A DNA stretch of 7,862 bases from Anaeroplasma sp902783745 (GCA_946617655.1 CAMOKL010000045.1:1-7862), one strand, 5' to 3'; counted from the first letter of the stretch, positions 1 to 7,383 are shown. Made by a program: numbers and translations. Notes: generated by a model from the sequence alone, not told the origin.

Positions 1-3
1 AAA

Positions 4-2331
4 TTATTTGATTTCTCTTGATTCATGACAAGTATAATAAACAATTTGATACTTATCAGAAATAGATTTAATTAAGTTTTTAGATAATTCAAGCTTTGAA
101 TCATCAAAGTTAACAAATGGATCATCTAAAATTACAAATGGTTTTTCATTTGGATATAGGCAATCAATTAATGCTAATCTCATACATAGATTAATAATTG
201 TTTGTAAACCTCTTGAATAAGAATCTAATTCCTTAATACCATTTTCTGTAATAAATTGGAACTTAAAATTAATATCAATATTATAATCGTTATTCTTAAA
301 GAATAATGATACATATTTATTAACAGAATCACGCATAGGCTTGACATATTTTTCTAAAAGCTTTGTTTGACTTTCCTTTAAGAAATCACTTGTAAGCTTA
401 ATAGTATTATATTCATTCTCTAATTGATTAATTTCTTCTACTATTTCGCTTCTCTTTTCATTTAAAGAATCAAGCTTATCAATATCAGTTTCAAATTCAA
501 CAATCTTATTAGATAATGTAGTTTTTTCATTATTAATTGTTTGAATCTTATCATCAATTGCAGTAACAAGCTTATTTAATGCTTCAATATCTACATCAAC
601 CTCTTTAATATCACCAAGCTTATTTAATAAAACATACTGATTATAACGAGTTTGCTTCTGAATTAATAGATTTTCAATTTCTCTTTGTCTTCTTAAGTGA
701 GTATTTAATTCACCTATTTTTTCTTCAACTGTTAACGCTGTTGTTTGGAATTGAGCTAAGAAATCTAATACAAGCTTTTCGATATCCTTAATCTTAGACA
801 TGATTTCATCATTAGTCTTATTAGCATTTTCATATTCATCTTTGATTTCTCTATAACGTTGAGTATTAATTCTAATAATATATAGGTTATTCGAAAAATC
901 TGATGAATAAAGATGGTATTTACCAAAGAATTCTCTTAACTTTTCTTCTATTTGATGTAATTCAAAATCATAATTTTTAACTTTAGCATAAGGTATTTCA
1001 ATTGCCTGATTCTTTTGGAAATTATATACAAACAATGCAAGTGAACCTAAAATACCTAATGCACCTATAACTACTAATACTATACCAATTATTAGTAATG
1101 AATTCTTTAAATCAGGAGATTTAGTATCAACTTCTTGGCTACCTTTTGTAAATGCACTAATAATAATTAATGAAATACCTCCAATAGCAAGTAATAATGA
1201 TACAATTACTAAAAGAATAGGAGTAGTATTTTTCTTCTTTTCTATCTTTGCTTGAGACTGAGTATTTGCATGCTCTAAAGATTTAATACTTTGATATTTT
1301 TCAACAGCCTTAGAAATATCATGAATTTCTTCATCTGTTGGTGGATTATCATCCTTGAAATTAATTTGATTTTTTAAATCATTTAATCTTGTTTCAACAT
1401 TAGTATATTGATTTTTAATTTCATAAGTAGTCTTTAAGTTTAATAATTCTTTATTTTTACTACGAATTCCTAAAACTTCTTCTTGAGTAACCTTATGTCC
1501 ATTAAAAATTTGATTATTTTCTTCAAGCTGACGCTTTGTATTCTCAATATCTTCTAAATAAGTTTTTGCAATACCTTGCATTGCAAGCTTATCTTGTAAG
1601 TGATGGAAATCAATAATCTTTTTATTTGCATCACGCTTTTGCTCTTGTAAATCAGATAAATTCTTATTTAAATTTTGAATACTTTCTTCTATTTGCTTTA
1701 TTCCATCAATCTTGTTATTGCATTCATCAATATCAAAATCTAATGATTGAAGGTATGCTTTCTTCTCAATGATCAAACCCTTTTTAGAATTCATTTTTAA
1801 TTCTTTTAATCTATTAGTTAAAATCTCTTGAGCCTCATCGTATGTTTGTGAATCATTTGTACCACCGATTAAGTTCGCAAGTTTAGCTTCAATATCAGAA
1901 CCAAATCCTTCATCATATAATTCCTTTTGAGGAATAAATACACTTCTTTCAAATGATTTATCATTTAAATTTAAGAAAATTTCACCAACGTTAGAACCAA
2001 ATTTATTTAATTCTAAATTAGTTTTTAAATCAAATATCTTAAATGAATCTAAAGATGCCTTTTGAGGTGAGAATTGTCTTTCAATTCTATATTTATTATC
2101 TCCAACCTCAATAACTAAAGAACCGCCAAATGAAGTAAGATTATTCCATGGAGTATATTTTGCTCTTTCAGTTCTATCATTAAGACCATAAAGCATTGCT
2201 TTAATAAATACTGTCATGGTTGTCTTACCCCAACCATTCTCTTCGTAAATTGAATTAAGCTTTTGATTAAAATCATATGAATAGTTATTAAATTTACCAA
2301 ATGAAGAAATATATAAACTAATTAGCTTCAT
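4..2331 (-). CDS. yhaN: YhaN/SbcC-like ATPase with central transmembrane hairpin
   Basis: This 775-residue protein has the split ABC-type ATPase head of the SMC/Rad50/SbcC group. The N-terminal half carries MKLISLYISSFGKF and a Walker A-like loop EENGWGKTT (30-38, K36), plus a probable Q-loop FIPQKEL (132-138). Long charged coiled-coil segments follow (about 165-365 and 440-665). Between them are two hydrophobic helices (about 371-393 and 411-436), where Rad50/SbcC have the zinc hook; no CxxC is present. The C-terminal half has the signature YSRGLQ (705-710), Walker B FVILDDPF (732-739), D-loop NFDD (741-744) and switch histidine H769. Odd residues are Glu where Walker A normally has its first Gly, and Asp (D737) in place of the usual catalytic Glu. 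It is complete, with a TAA stop at 6-4. It should form a complex with the adjacent phosphoesterase, probably at the membrane. It is shorter than B. subtilis YhaN (over 900 residues). Confidence 0.85.
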   Translation of the reverse strand: MKLISLYISSFGKFNNYSYDFNQKLNSIYEENGWGKTTMTVFIKAMLYGLNDRTERAKYTPWNNLTSFGGSLVIEVGDNKYRIERQFSPQKASLDSFKIFDLKTNLELNKFGSNVGEIFLNLNDKSFERSVFIPQKELYDEGFGSDIEAKLANLIGGTNDSQTYDEAQEILTNRLKELKMNSKKGLIIEKKAYLQSLDFDIDECNNKIDGIKQIEESIQNLNKNLSDLQEQKRDANKKIIDFHHLQDKLAMQGIAKTYLEDIENTKRQLEENNQIFNGHKVTQEEVLGIRSKNKELLNLKTTYEIKNQYTNVETRLNDLKNQINFKDDNPPTDEEIHDISKAVEKYQSIKSLEHANTQSQAKIEKKKNTTPILLVIVSLLLAIGGISLIIISAFTKGSQEVDTKSPDLKNSLLIIGIVLVVIGALGILGSLALFVYNFQKNQAIEIPYAKVKNYDFELHQIEEKLREFFGKYHLYSSDFSNNLYIIRINTQRYREIKDEYENANKTNDEIMSKIKDIEKLVLDFLAQFQTTALTVEEKIGELNTHLRRQREIENLLIQKQTRYNQYVLLNKLGDIKEVDVDIEALNKLVTAIDDKIQTINNEKTTLSNKIVEFETDIDKLDSLNEKRSEIVEEINQLENEYNTIKLTSDFLKESQTKLLEKYVKPMRDSVNKYVSLFFKNNDYNIDINFKFQFITENGIKELDSYSRGLQTIINLCMRLALIDCLYPNEKPFVILDDPFVNFDDSKLELSKNLIKSISDKYQIVYYTCHESREIK

Positions 2332-2332
2332 A

Positions 2333-3391
2333 TTATATTTCCTCCTTTAATAATGCTTTAATACCATATTCAATAATTGAATTCTTCTCATCTTCACTTA
2401 AATTAGAGCCTAATACATTCCTTATGAATTCACCCTTAAGTGATACATCATTTTCAAAATCCTTAGGATTTACATTTAATTTAGAATCATCTTCTACCTT
2501 TGCAAAATAATATTCATCATTTAATGAATCCAATAATAATTCAGTTTGTTTAATTAAATCAATATTATATTTACCTGTAAGTTTTACCTTAACCATATCT
2601 GTTGATGGAATACCATTAAGCTTTAATGAGATAGTCTTTCTAATATCAACCCAATTATCGAGATTTGTAATATCAACCTCAACCATATGAAGTTCACGTC
2701 TTGCAAATTTATGGAAATTAGATGTTATTTTACCATCAACAATTTCTAATTCAACAAATCCCTTAGGACCTATTTCATCAAAACCTCTACCATCTAAGCA
2801 ACCTGGATAAACATAAACTCCATTATCTCCAAGTGATCCTTTAATATATTTATGAATATGTCCTAATGCTAAATAATCAATATGCTTATCTTTTAATAGA
2901 TTAAGATTTATCGCATTTTCTCCTTCAATAGGACCATGTAATACAACAATATTTAGTTTATTTTGGTCTAACTGTAATGTGTCATACATATATGTTTTTG
3001 ATGCTTCATTATATACAATTGCTGAAATATCAACATCATCATATGAAATTGTTTGCCATTTAGAATTAAATGTATATAGGTTAGATGGAGCATCATCAAA
3101 CTCAGATATTATTACATCTTCGTCATGGTTTCCTGCAACATATATAAAATCAATGTTTTGATATTCTCTTATAACACCTAATATGTAATCACGAGTCTTA
3201 ATAGAAACTCTTTCTTTATCAAACATATCACCAGCGATAATTATTACCTTAACATCATTTGTTCTAGCATAATCAACCAATCTCTTAAAAGACAATAATA
3301 ATTCATTTTTTCTTTCCTTAGCCTTAATTGGATCAAGATGTGTTTCCATCTTTGAATCAATATGAAGATCTGCAGTATGAATTATTTTCAT
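2333..3391 (-). CDS. yhaO: YhaO/SbcD-type metallophosphoesterase, putative DNA repair exonuclease
   Basis: The 352-residue protein belongs to the Mre11/SbcD-like metallophosphoesterases, two-metal nucleases that work with an SbcC/Rad50-type ATPase on DNA ends. All phosphoesterase motifs are visible: DxH (D8, H10), GDMFD (54-58, D55), GNHDE (87-91, N88, H89), H152 in VVLHGP, and GHIH (177-180, H178, H180). YPGCLDGRGFDE (195-206) matches the 'YPGS...GF.E' signature of this nuclease family. The C-terminal third (about 230-352) is the less conserved part expected to form the capping and partner-binding region. The ATG is preceded by GGAGG with 9 nt spacing. The partner ATPase starts 1 nt after its stop, as in the yhaO-yhaN pair of Bacillus subtilis. 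It is somewhat shorter than that YhaO (about 400 residues). An SbcD assignment is possible, but the membrane-type partner favours YhaO. Confidence 0.88.
   Translation of the reverse strand: MKIIHTADLHIDSKMETHLDPIKAKERKNELLLSFKRLVDYARTNDVKVIIIAGDMFDKERVSIKTRDYILGVIREYQNIDFIYVAGNHDEDVIISEFDDAPSNLYTFNSKWQTISYDDVDISAIVYNEASKTYMYDTLQLDQNKLNIVVLHGPIEGENAINLNLLKDKHIDYLALGHIHKYIKGSLGDNGVYVYPGCLDGRGFDEIGPKGFVELEIVDGKITSNFHKFARRELHMVEVDITNLDNWVDIRKTISLKLNGIPSTDMVKVKLTGKYNIDLIKQTELLLDSLNDEYYFAKVEDDSKLNVNPKDFENDVSLKGEFIRNVLGSNLSEDEKNSIIEYGIKALLKEEI
2340..2350 (-). promoter_or_regulatory. Strong ribosome binding site of yhaN inside the end of yhaO
   Basis: The minus strand reads AAAGGAGG (2348-2341) before AAATATAAT and the ATG at 2331. 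The motif lies within the last codons of yhaO. It fixes the yhaN start and allows independent loading of ribosomes as well as coupling across the 1-nt gap. Confidence 0.85.
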
Positions 3392-3423
3392 ATTCTTGGC
3401 CCTCCAAAATAAATACTATAATT

Positions 3424-3452
3424 ATTATATAATAATTAAACTGAAATTTACA
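3424..3452 (-). promoter_or_regulatory. Likely promoter of the yhaO-yhaN operon
   Basis: A consensus -10 TATAAT lies at 3429-3424 on the minus strand, about 33 nt before the start codon. With a 17-bp spacer the -35 is TGTAAA (3452-3447), a weak match. The -10 sits within a perfect 16-bp AT-only palindrome (3421-3436). The position just after a terminator supports a promoter here, but AT-rich background lowers certainty. Confidence 0.5.
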
Positions 3453-3461
3453 TAATATATT

Positions 3462-3501
3462 TAATGAAAATAAATGAAAAGGATAGCAATTTGCTATCCT
3501 T
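3462..3501 (-). terminator. Rho-independent terminator after the HAD gene
   Basis: A perfect 11-bp inverted repeat with a 1-nt centre occupies 3501-3479. Read as RNA it gives a stem AAGGATAGC/GCTATCCTT with a loop of about 5 nt. It starts 1 nt after the TAG stop and is followed on the minus strand by TTTTCATTTATTTTC, a T-rich but interrupted tail. It separates the flavodiiron operon from yhaO. Confidence 0.85.
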
Positions 3502-3502
3502 A

Positions 3503-4138
3503 CTATAAATCACTAATTTTATATATTCCTAATACTTTATCTTTAACTTCATATTTCAATTTTTTATTATATTCATCTAAAATTAATATTGTATCAATAC
3601 CTGCATCAGTTGAGGCTTTAACAACTCTAATATCATTATCTAAAACTAATATTTTATTCTTTGACATTTTTAATTTTTCAATTATAAATTCAAAGCCATC
3701 AGTATGATATTTTGATATATTATATTCATTTGAAGTATAGATAGTATCAAAATAATCGAATAGATTATTTTTCTTTAATGAATTAATAACTATTTTAGAT
3801 GGTGATGAAGAAAAAACAATTTTCTTTTTATTTTTTAATCTTTTTAATAAATCAATTATTTTATGCATTGGTTTATTATCTGGATATGTAATATCTATAA
3901 AATAATCCATTTCTTTTAATAAATCATCTACAGTTGAATCTATTTTATATTCATCTATAAATTTTTTTGCAACATCATATGTTAAATAATATGATATAGA
4001 TTCATCTAAATCAGGCTTTGGATTATAGCCTTTATATTTTATGAATTTAGATGGTAGATGATACCAATAATCCATTGAATCTATAGTTACACCATCGTAA
4101 TCAAATACTATAACATCGTATTTACTAAAATCAAACAT
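3503..4138 (-). CDS. HAD-superfamily hydrolase, phosphoglycolate phosphatase-like
   Basis: The 211-residue protein has the haloacid dehalogenase fold, typical of small cytosolic phosphatases. Motif I is VFDYDGVTIDS (11-21), with nucleophile D13 and acid/base D15. An alpha-helical cap follows (about 22-90). Motif II is IVFSSSP (107-113), a candidate motif III lysine is K143, and motif IV is VLDNDIRVV (165-173). Motif IV is unusual: the second acidic residue sits two positions after the first (D167, D169), not four or five, and Gly before the first Asp is Leu. The substrate is unknown. The start codon shares one base with the flavodiiron stop (TAATG) and has only a weak AAAGAAA ribosome site, so translation probably depends on re-initiation. 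A hand count gives about 20% GC over 3541-4140, against about 30% in sampled lines of its operon neighbour, which suggests a different history or weak selection. Confidence 0.88.
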   Translation of the reverse strand: MFDFSKYDVIVFDYDGVTIDSMDYWYHLPSKFIKYKGYNPKPDLDESISYYLTYDVAKKFIDEYKIDSTVDDLLKEMDYFIDITYPDNKPMHKIIDLLKRLKNKKKIVFSSSPSKIVINSLKKNNLFDYFDTIYTSNEYNISKYHTDGFEFIIEKLKMSKNKILVLDNDIRVVKASTDAGIDTILILDEYNKKLKYEVKDKVLGIYKISDL

Positions 4139-5268
4139 TATTTCTTTAATGATCCTACTAAGAAATTAATTTGTGTTACATTATCTGCAGTCATTGCGCC
4201 CTTTAATGTAATTTGTGGTTCTATAAAAGTAATATTTTTAAAATTAGCTTCTGCAAATTCTTTCATCTTCTTTGCAGTAATAGGAGCCCATGAACCATTT
4301 TCTATGAATGCAATAGTTCTATTTTGATAATTTCTTTCTTTTAACGCATCTAAGAATTGCTTCATTGGAGGGAATAGGTCTCCATTATAAGTTGGAGATG
4401 CTAAAACAATTTTTTTGTAATAGAATGCCTTAGCTACAGCCTCTGACATATCAAATCTTGCTAAATCAATAATTTCTGAATTTTTCATTTGTAATTGATC
4501 ATATAATCTCATACAAGCTTTCTTTGTATTTCCATAAACAGATGTATAGAAAATACATACACCATTATCTTCAGGTTGATATTGGCTCCATTTAGAATAT
4601 AAATCTATTACATGTGGTAATGTATCTTTAATAATAGGTCCATGTAAAGGTAATATTGCACGTACATTGAATGGTGTAAGCTTTTTAATTAACGCTTGTA
4701 CTTGTGCACCATATTTACCAACAATTCCATAATAGTATCTTCTTGCTTCATCATCCCAGTTGTCTTCAAATTTTAAAGCACCAAATTTACCGAATGCATC
4801 TGCACTAAATAATAAACCATTATCTACACTCATCATAACCTCTGGCCAGTGTACCATTGGTGCAAAAATAAACGTTAAAGTATCATTCTTTCCAAGCTCA
4901 AGCTTATCGTTATCTTTTACTTCAAGCTTATTTTGGATATTAATATTTGGGAAAAATTGATTTAACATTACAAATGTTTTAGCATTACCTACAACAGTTG
5001 TTGAAGGATATTTTGCTAAAAAAGCTTTTACAGAACCAGAATGGTCAGGTTCCATATGATGCAATACTAAATAATCAGGAACCTTCTTATTTAAAACCTT
5101 TTTAATATTTTCAAGCCATTCATTTGCATATTGGAAATCAACTGTATCCATAACACAAATCTTTGAATCCTGAATAATATATGAGTTATAGCTCATACCA
5201 TTTTTTACTACATACTGACTTTCAAATAAATCAATATTTAAATCATCAACACCGACATATTTAATCAT
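4138..5268 (-). CDS. Class A flavodiiron protein (O2/NO reductase)
   Basis: Flavodiiron proteins are cytosolic enzymes of anaerobes that reduce O2 to water or NO to N2O, using electrons usually delivered by rubredoxin. The N-terminal metallo-beta-lactamase-like domain (about 1-230) carries the diiron ligand set: HxExDH at 71-76 (H71, E73, D75, H76), H140 in MVHWPE, D157 in SADAFG and H209 in LPLHGP. The C-terminal flavodoxin domain (about 236-376) holds FMN-binding loops: YTSVYGNTKK (241-250), SPTYNG (291-296) and ENGSWAP (323-329). All expected metal and flavin positions are present, so it should be active. There is no added rubredoxin or flavin-reductase domain; 376 residues is near the normal length for class A. 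No electron donor is encoded in the window. GAGGT precedes the ATG, inside the end of the upstream gene. Substrate preference cannot be read from sequence. FprA or NorV-like naming would be possible. Confidence 0.96.
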   Translation of the reverse strand: MIKYVGVDDLNIDLFESQYVVKNGMSYNSYIIQDSKICVMDTVDFQYANEWLENIKKVLNKKVPDYLVLHHMEPDHSGSVKAFLAKYPSTTVVGNAKTFVMLNQFFPNINIQNKLEVKDNDKLELGKNDTLTFIFAPMVHWPEVMMSVDNGLLFSADAFGKFGALKFEDNWDDEARRYYYGIVGKYGAQVQALIKKLTPFNVRAILPLHGPIIKDTLPHVIDLYSKWSQYQPEDNGVCIFYTSVYGNTKKACMRLYDQLQMKNSEIIDLARFDMSEAVAKAFYYKKIVLASPTYNGDLFPPMKQFLDALKERNYQNRTIAFIENGSWAPITAKKMKEFAEANFKNITFIEPQITLKGAMTADNVTQINFLVGSLKK

Positions 5269-5638
5269 TTTCTTCTACCTCAATTCCTTTATATACTTTA
5301 AATGCCATAAGTAAGCATCCATTTACAAATTCGATTTTATTATCAGATAAATATTTTTCTATATCATCCGATGAAGCTCCCGGTTGTATTACTACATATT
5401 TGAATTTCTTCTTTGTGGATTTTAAGTATTCTAAACCACGTATAGGGTTTATACATAAATCTAATACATCAATTTCAAATGGGCAATCATCAATAGAATT
5501 CCCATCTTCTCTTACGCAAAAGCAATTCTTATCTGCTCTTATAATACTAGATTTTATTTTATAAGCATATTTTTCTTTTTTAGTCGTATCTCCTAAAACT
5601 AAAAAATTATTAAATTCTAAACTTTGTTTTAAATCCAT
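5261..5638 (-). CDS. CoA-binding-domain protein (YccU-like, Rossmann fold)
   Basis: This 125-residue protein matches the single-domain CoA-binding family (CoA_binding_2 type), small cytosolic Rossmann-fold proteins of 120-145 residues related to the N-terminal domain of succinyl-CoA synthetase alpha. It shows a nucleotide-loop region FLVLGDTTKKEKYAYKI (12-28), the family hallmark VIQPGASSDD (83-92) and the ending VNGCLLMAF (105-113). In homologues the last two form part of the ligand site. The biochemical role of the family is poorly known. Five cysteines in 125 residues, including CxC at 39-41 plus C52, C62 and C108, are notable for so small a protein and might respond to redox state, but that is inference. 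The ATG is preceded by GGAA with 7 nt spacing. It is first in a three-gene operon, and its stop overlaps the flavodiiron gene by 8 nt, implying coupled translation. Confidence 0.85.
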   Translation of the reverse strand: MDLKQSLEFNNFLVLGDTTKKEKYAYKIKSSIIRADKNCFCVREDGNSIDDCPFEIDVLDLCINPIRGLEYLKSTKKKFKYVVIQPGASSDDIEKYLSDNKIEFVNGCLLMAFKVYKGIEVEEND

Positions 5639-5675
5639 ATTATCATTCCGTTCAAATAAATTAACTCTTTATTTA

Positions 5676-5704
5676 ATTATACCCTAAAAATTATAAATTT
5701 AATA
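5676..5704 (-). promoter_or_regulatory. Likely promoter of the CoA-binding/flavodiiron/HAD operon
   Basis: A consensus -10 box TATAAT lies at 5681-5676 on the minus strand, about 38 nt before the first start codon and downstream of the groESL terminator, so a new promoter is expected here. The -35 region is weak: TATTAA at 5704-5699 with a 17-bp spacer matches only about half of TTGACA. In DNA this AT-rich, TATAAT can arise by chance. No operator-like repeat is evident. Confidence 0.5.
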
Positions 5705-5723
5705 ATGAATTTAATAAATAAAA

Positions 5724-5752
5724 TAAAAAAAGGTCTAGATAAAATCTAGACC
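5724..5752 (-). terminator. Rho-independent terminator of groESL
   Basis: On the minus strand GGTCTAGAT (5752-5744) pairs perfectly with ATCTAGACC (5740-5732) around the loop TTT. A run of seven T (5731-5725) and further T-rich sequence follow. It begins 8 nt after the groEL stop codon and has no T-run in the other orientation. Confidence 0.94.
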
Positions 5753-5760
5753 ATAACATT

Positions 5761-7371
5761 TTAGTATCCTAAGCTTGGAGTATCTTTCTTTGGCTCTTTT
5801 ACTTCGCCAACTGCAGCTTCAGTTGTTAAGAATAATCCAGCGATTGATGCCGCATTTAGAATAGCTGATCTTGTTACCTTTGTTGGATCAACAATTCCTG
5901 CATCCTTCATAGATAAGAATTTACCATTCTTTGCATCAAATCCAAATCCTTGTTTTTGATTTAATTGCTCTTCTACTATATCCTTACCACTAAATCCACT
6001 GTTTTCTGCAATTTGGAATAAAGGTCTTTGTAGTGATGCAAGTACAACATTAATACCACGCTTTACATCAACAATATCACTTGTTAAGTCACCCTTAACC
6101 TTCTTATATACTTCAATTAAAGCGGCTCCACCACCATCAACAATACCTTCTGCAATCGCAGCCTTTGTTGCATTAAGTGCATCTTCAATTCTTAACTTTC
6201 TTTCTTTTAATTCAGATTCAGTTGTTGCACCAACCTTAATTAAGGCAACACCATTTGAAAGTTTAGCAATTCTTTCGTTCATCTGATCCTTCTTATATTT
6301 AGAAGTTTCTTTTGATGCTAATTCCTTTAATGATTCAATATGACTATTTAAAGTGTCTTTATCACCCTTACCATCAATTATAGTTGTAGAATCCTTTTCA
6401 ACAATAACCTTTGAAGCACTACCTAAATCATCTAATTTTGCTTCTTCAAGCTTATTGTCTATAATGTTCTTATCAAAGAATTTAGCACCACATACTAAAG
6501 CGATATCTTTTAATTCATCAGTTTGTTGATCTCCAAAACCAGGAGCCTTTGTTGCAACAACATTGAATGTACCTCTTAGCTTATTAATTATTAATGTAGA
6601 TACAACCTCTTGGTCAATATCATCTGCAATAATAAATAATGGCTTATGATTCTTAACTACCTCTTCTAATAAAGGTAGGATTTCTTGGATTGTTGAAATC
6701 TTATGATTTGTTACTAAAATCAAAGGATCATCCATTGTAATTGATTTACTATCTTCATCACTTACCATGTAAGGTGAAATATAGCCTTTGTTATACTTTA
6801 ATCCTTGAGTTACTTCAAGTGATGTTTCAAAGCCTTTTGATTCATCTACATTAATAACTCCATTCTTACCAACAACCTTCATTGCATCTGCAATAATATC
6901 ACCAATTTCCTTTGAGCCAGATGAAATTGTTGCAACACTTGCAATATCTTCATTTGTTTCAATCATATCACTTAATGAAAGTAATTCATTTGCAACTCTT
7001 TTAGCTGCAATATCAATTCCTTCTCTCATTAATACAGGATTTGCACCCTTAGATACTTCATTTAATCCATTATGAATCATATCCTGTGCTAATACTGTTG
7101 CGGTAGTTGTACCATCTCCTGCAACATCATTTGTATTATTTGCAACCTCATAAATCAACTTTGCACCCATATTTTGGAATGGGTCATCAAAAGAAATTTC
7201 TTTTGCAATAGAAACACCATCATTTGTAATAAGTGGTGAACCATAACCTTTATCTAAAACAACATTTCTACCCTTAGGTCCTAATGTTACCTTTACTGTA
7301 TCTGCTAAAGTATCAATACCTTCTAGCATCTTTTCTCTTGCTTCATTTGAAAATTTAATAATCTTTGCCAT
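5761..7371 (-). CDS. groEL: Chaperonin GroEL (Hsp60), group I
   Basis: The 536-residue subunit belongs to the 14-mer, ATP-driven cytosolic folding chamber that works with GroES. Nucleotide-site motifs are intact: GPKGRN (31-36), NDG with D51, GDGTTT (85-90, D86) and IEDAL with D397, the equivalent of the hydrolysis residue D398 of E. coli. GGG (413-415) is also present. The apical substrate-binding face is recognisable (KGYISPYMV, about 195-203; KAPGFGD, 275-281). Two oddities stand out. The normally basic stretch after GFGD (DRRKAML in most homologues) is DQQTDEL here. The protein ends ...KDTPSLGY, without the Gly-Gly-Met repeat tail found in E. coli and many other bacteria. GAGG with 7 nt spacing precedes the ATG. 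It is co-transcribed with groES, and a strong terminator follows the TAA stop after 8 nt. Confidence 0.98.
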   Translation of the reverse strand: MAKIIKFSNEAREKMLEGIDTLADTVKVTLGPKGRNVVLDKGYGSPLITNDGVSIAKEISFDDPFQNMGAKLIYEVANNTNDVAGDGTTTATVLAQDMIHNGLNEVSKGANPVLMREGIDIAAKRVANELLSLSDMIETNEDIASVATISSGSKEIGDIIADAMKVVGKNGVINVDESKGFETSLEVTQGLKYNKGYISPYMVSDEDSKSITMDDPLILVTNHKISTIQEILPLLEEVVKNHKPLFIIADDIDQEVVSTLIINKLRGTFNVVATKAPGFGDQQTDELKDIALVCGAKFFDKNIIDNKLEEAKLDDLGSASKVIVEKDSTTIIDGKGDKDTLNSHIESLKELASKETSKYKKDQMNERIAKLSNGVALIKVGATTESELKERKLRIEDALNATKAAIAEGIVDGGGAALIEVYKKVKGDLTSDIVDVKRGINVVLASLQRPLFQIAENSGFSGKDIVEEQLNQKQGFGFDAKNGKFLSMKDAGIVDPTKVTRSAILNAASIAGLFLTTEAAVGEVKEPKKDTPSLGY

Positions 7372-7383
7372 AATATTACCTCA

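Noticed and set aside
2979..3161. Plus-strand open frame of about 60 codons inside the yhaO gene
   Set aside because: It lies opposite conserved metallophosphoesterase codons, resembles no family I recognise, and has no reason to be coding beyond the low stop density of the complementary strand.
4..3391. Naming the phosphoesterase/ATPase pair as housekeeping sbcD-sbcC
   Set aside because: The ATPase has a transmembrane hairpin and no CxxC zinc hook, and its N-terminus resembles YhaN, so the YhaO-YhaN assignment fits better.
3474..3707. Plus-strand open frame of about 77 codons over the end of the HAD gene
   Set aside because: It spans the terminator hairpin and is antisense to HAD motif IV; no family resemblance. 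A shadow of the real gene.
4760..4960. Plus-strand open frame of about 66 codons inside the flavodiiron gene
   Set aside because: It is antisense to the diiron ligand region, with Ser/Phe-rich low-complexity content typical of a shadow frame.
4138..5268. Flavodiiron protein truncated at its C-terminus (missing rubredoxin or flavin-reductase domain)
   Set aside because: Class A members naturally end after the flavodoxin domain; 376 residues with complete FMN loops is a full-length class A protein.
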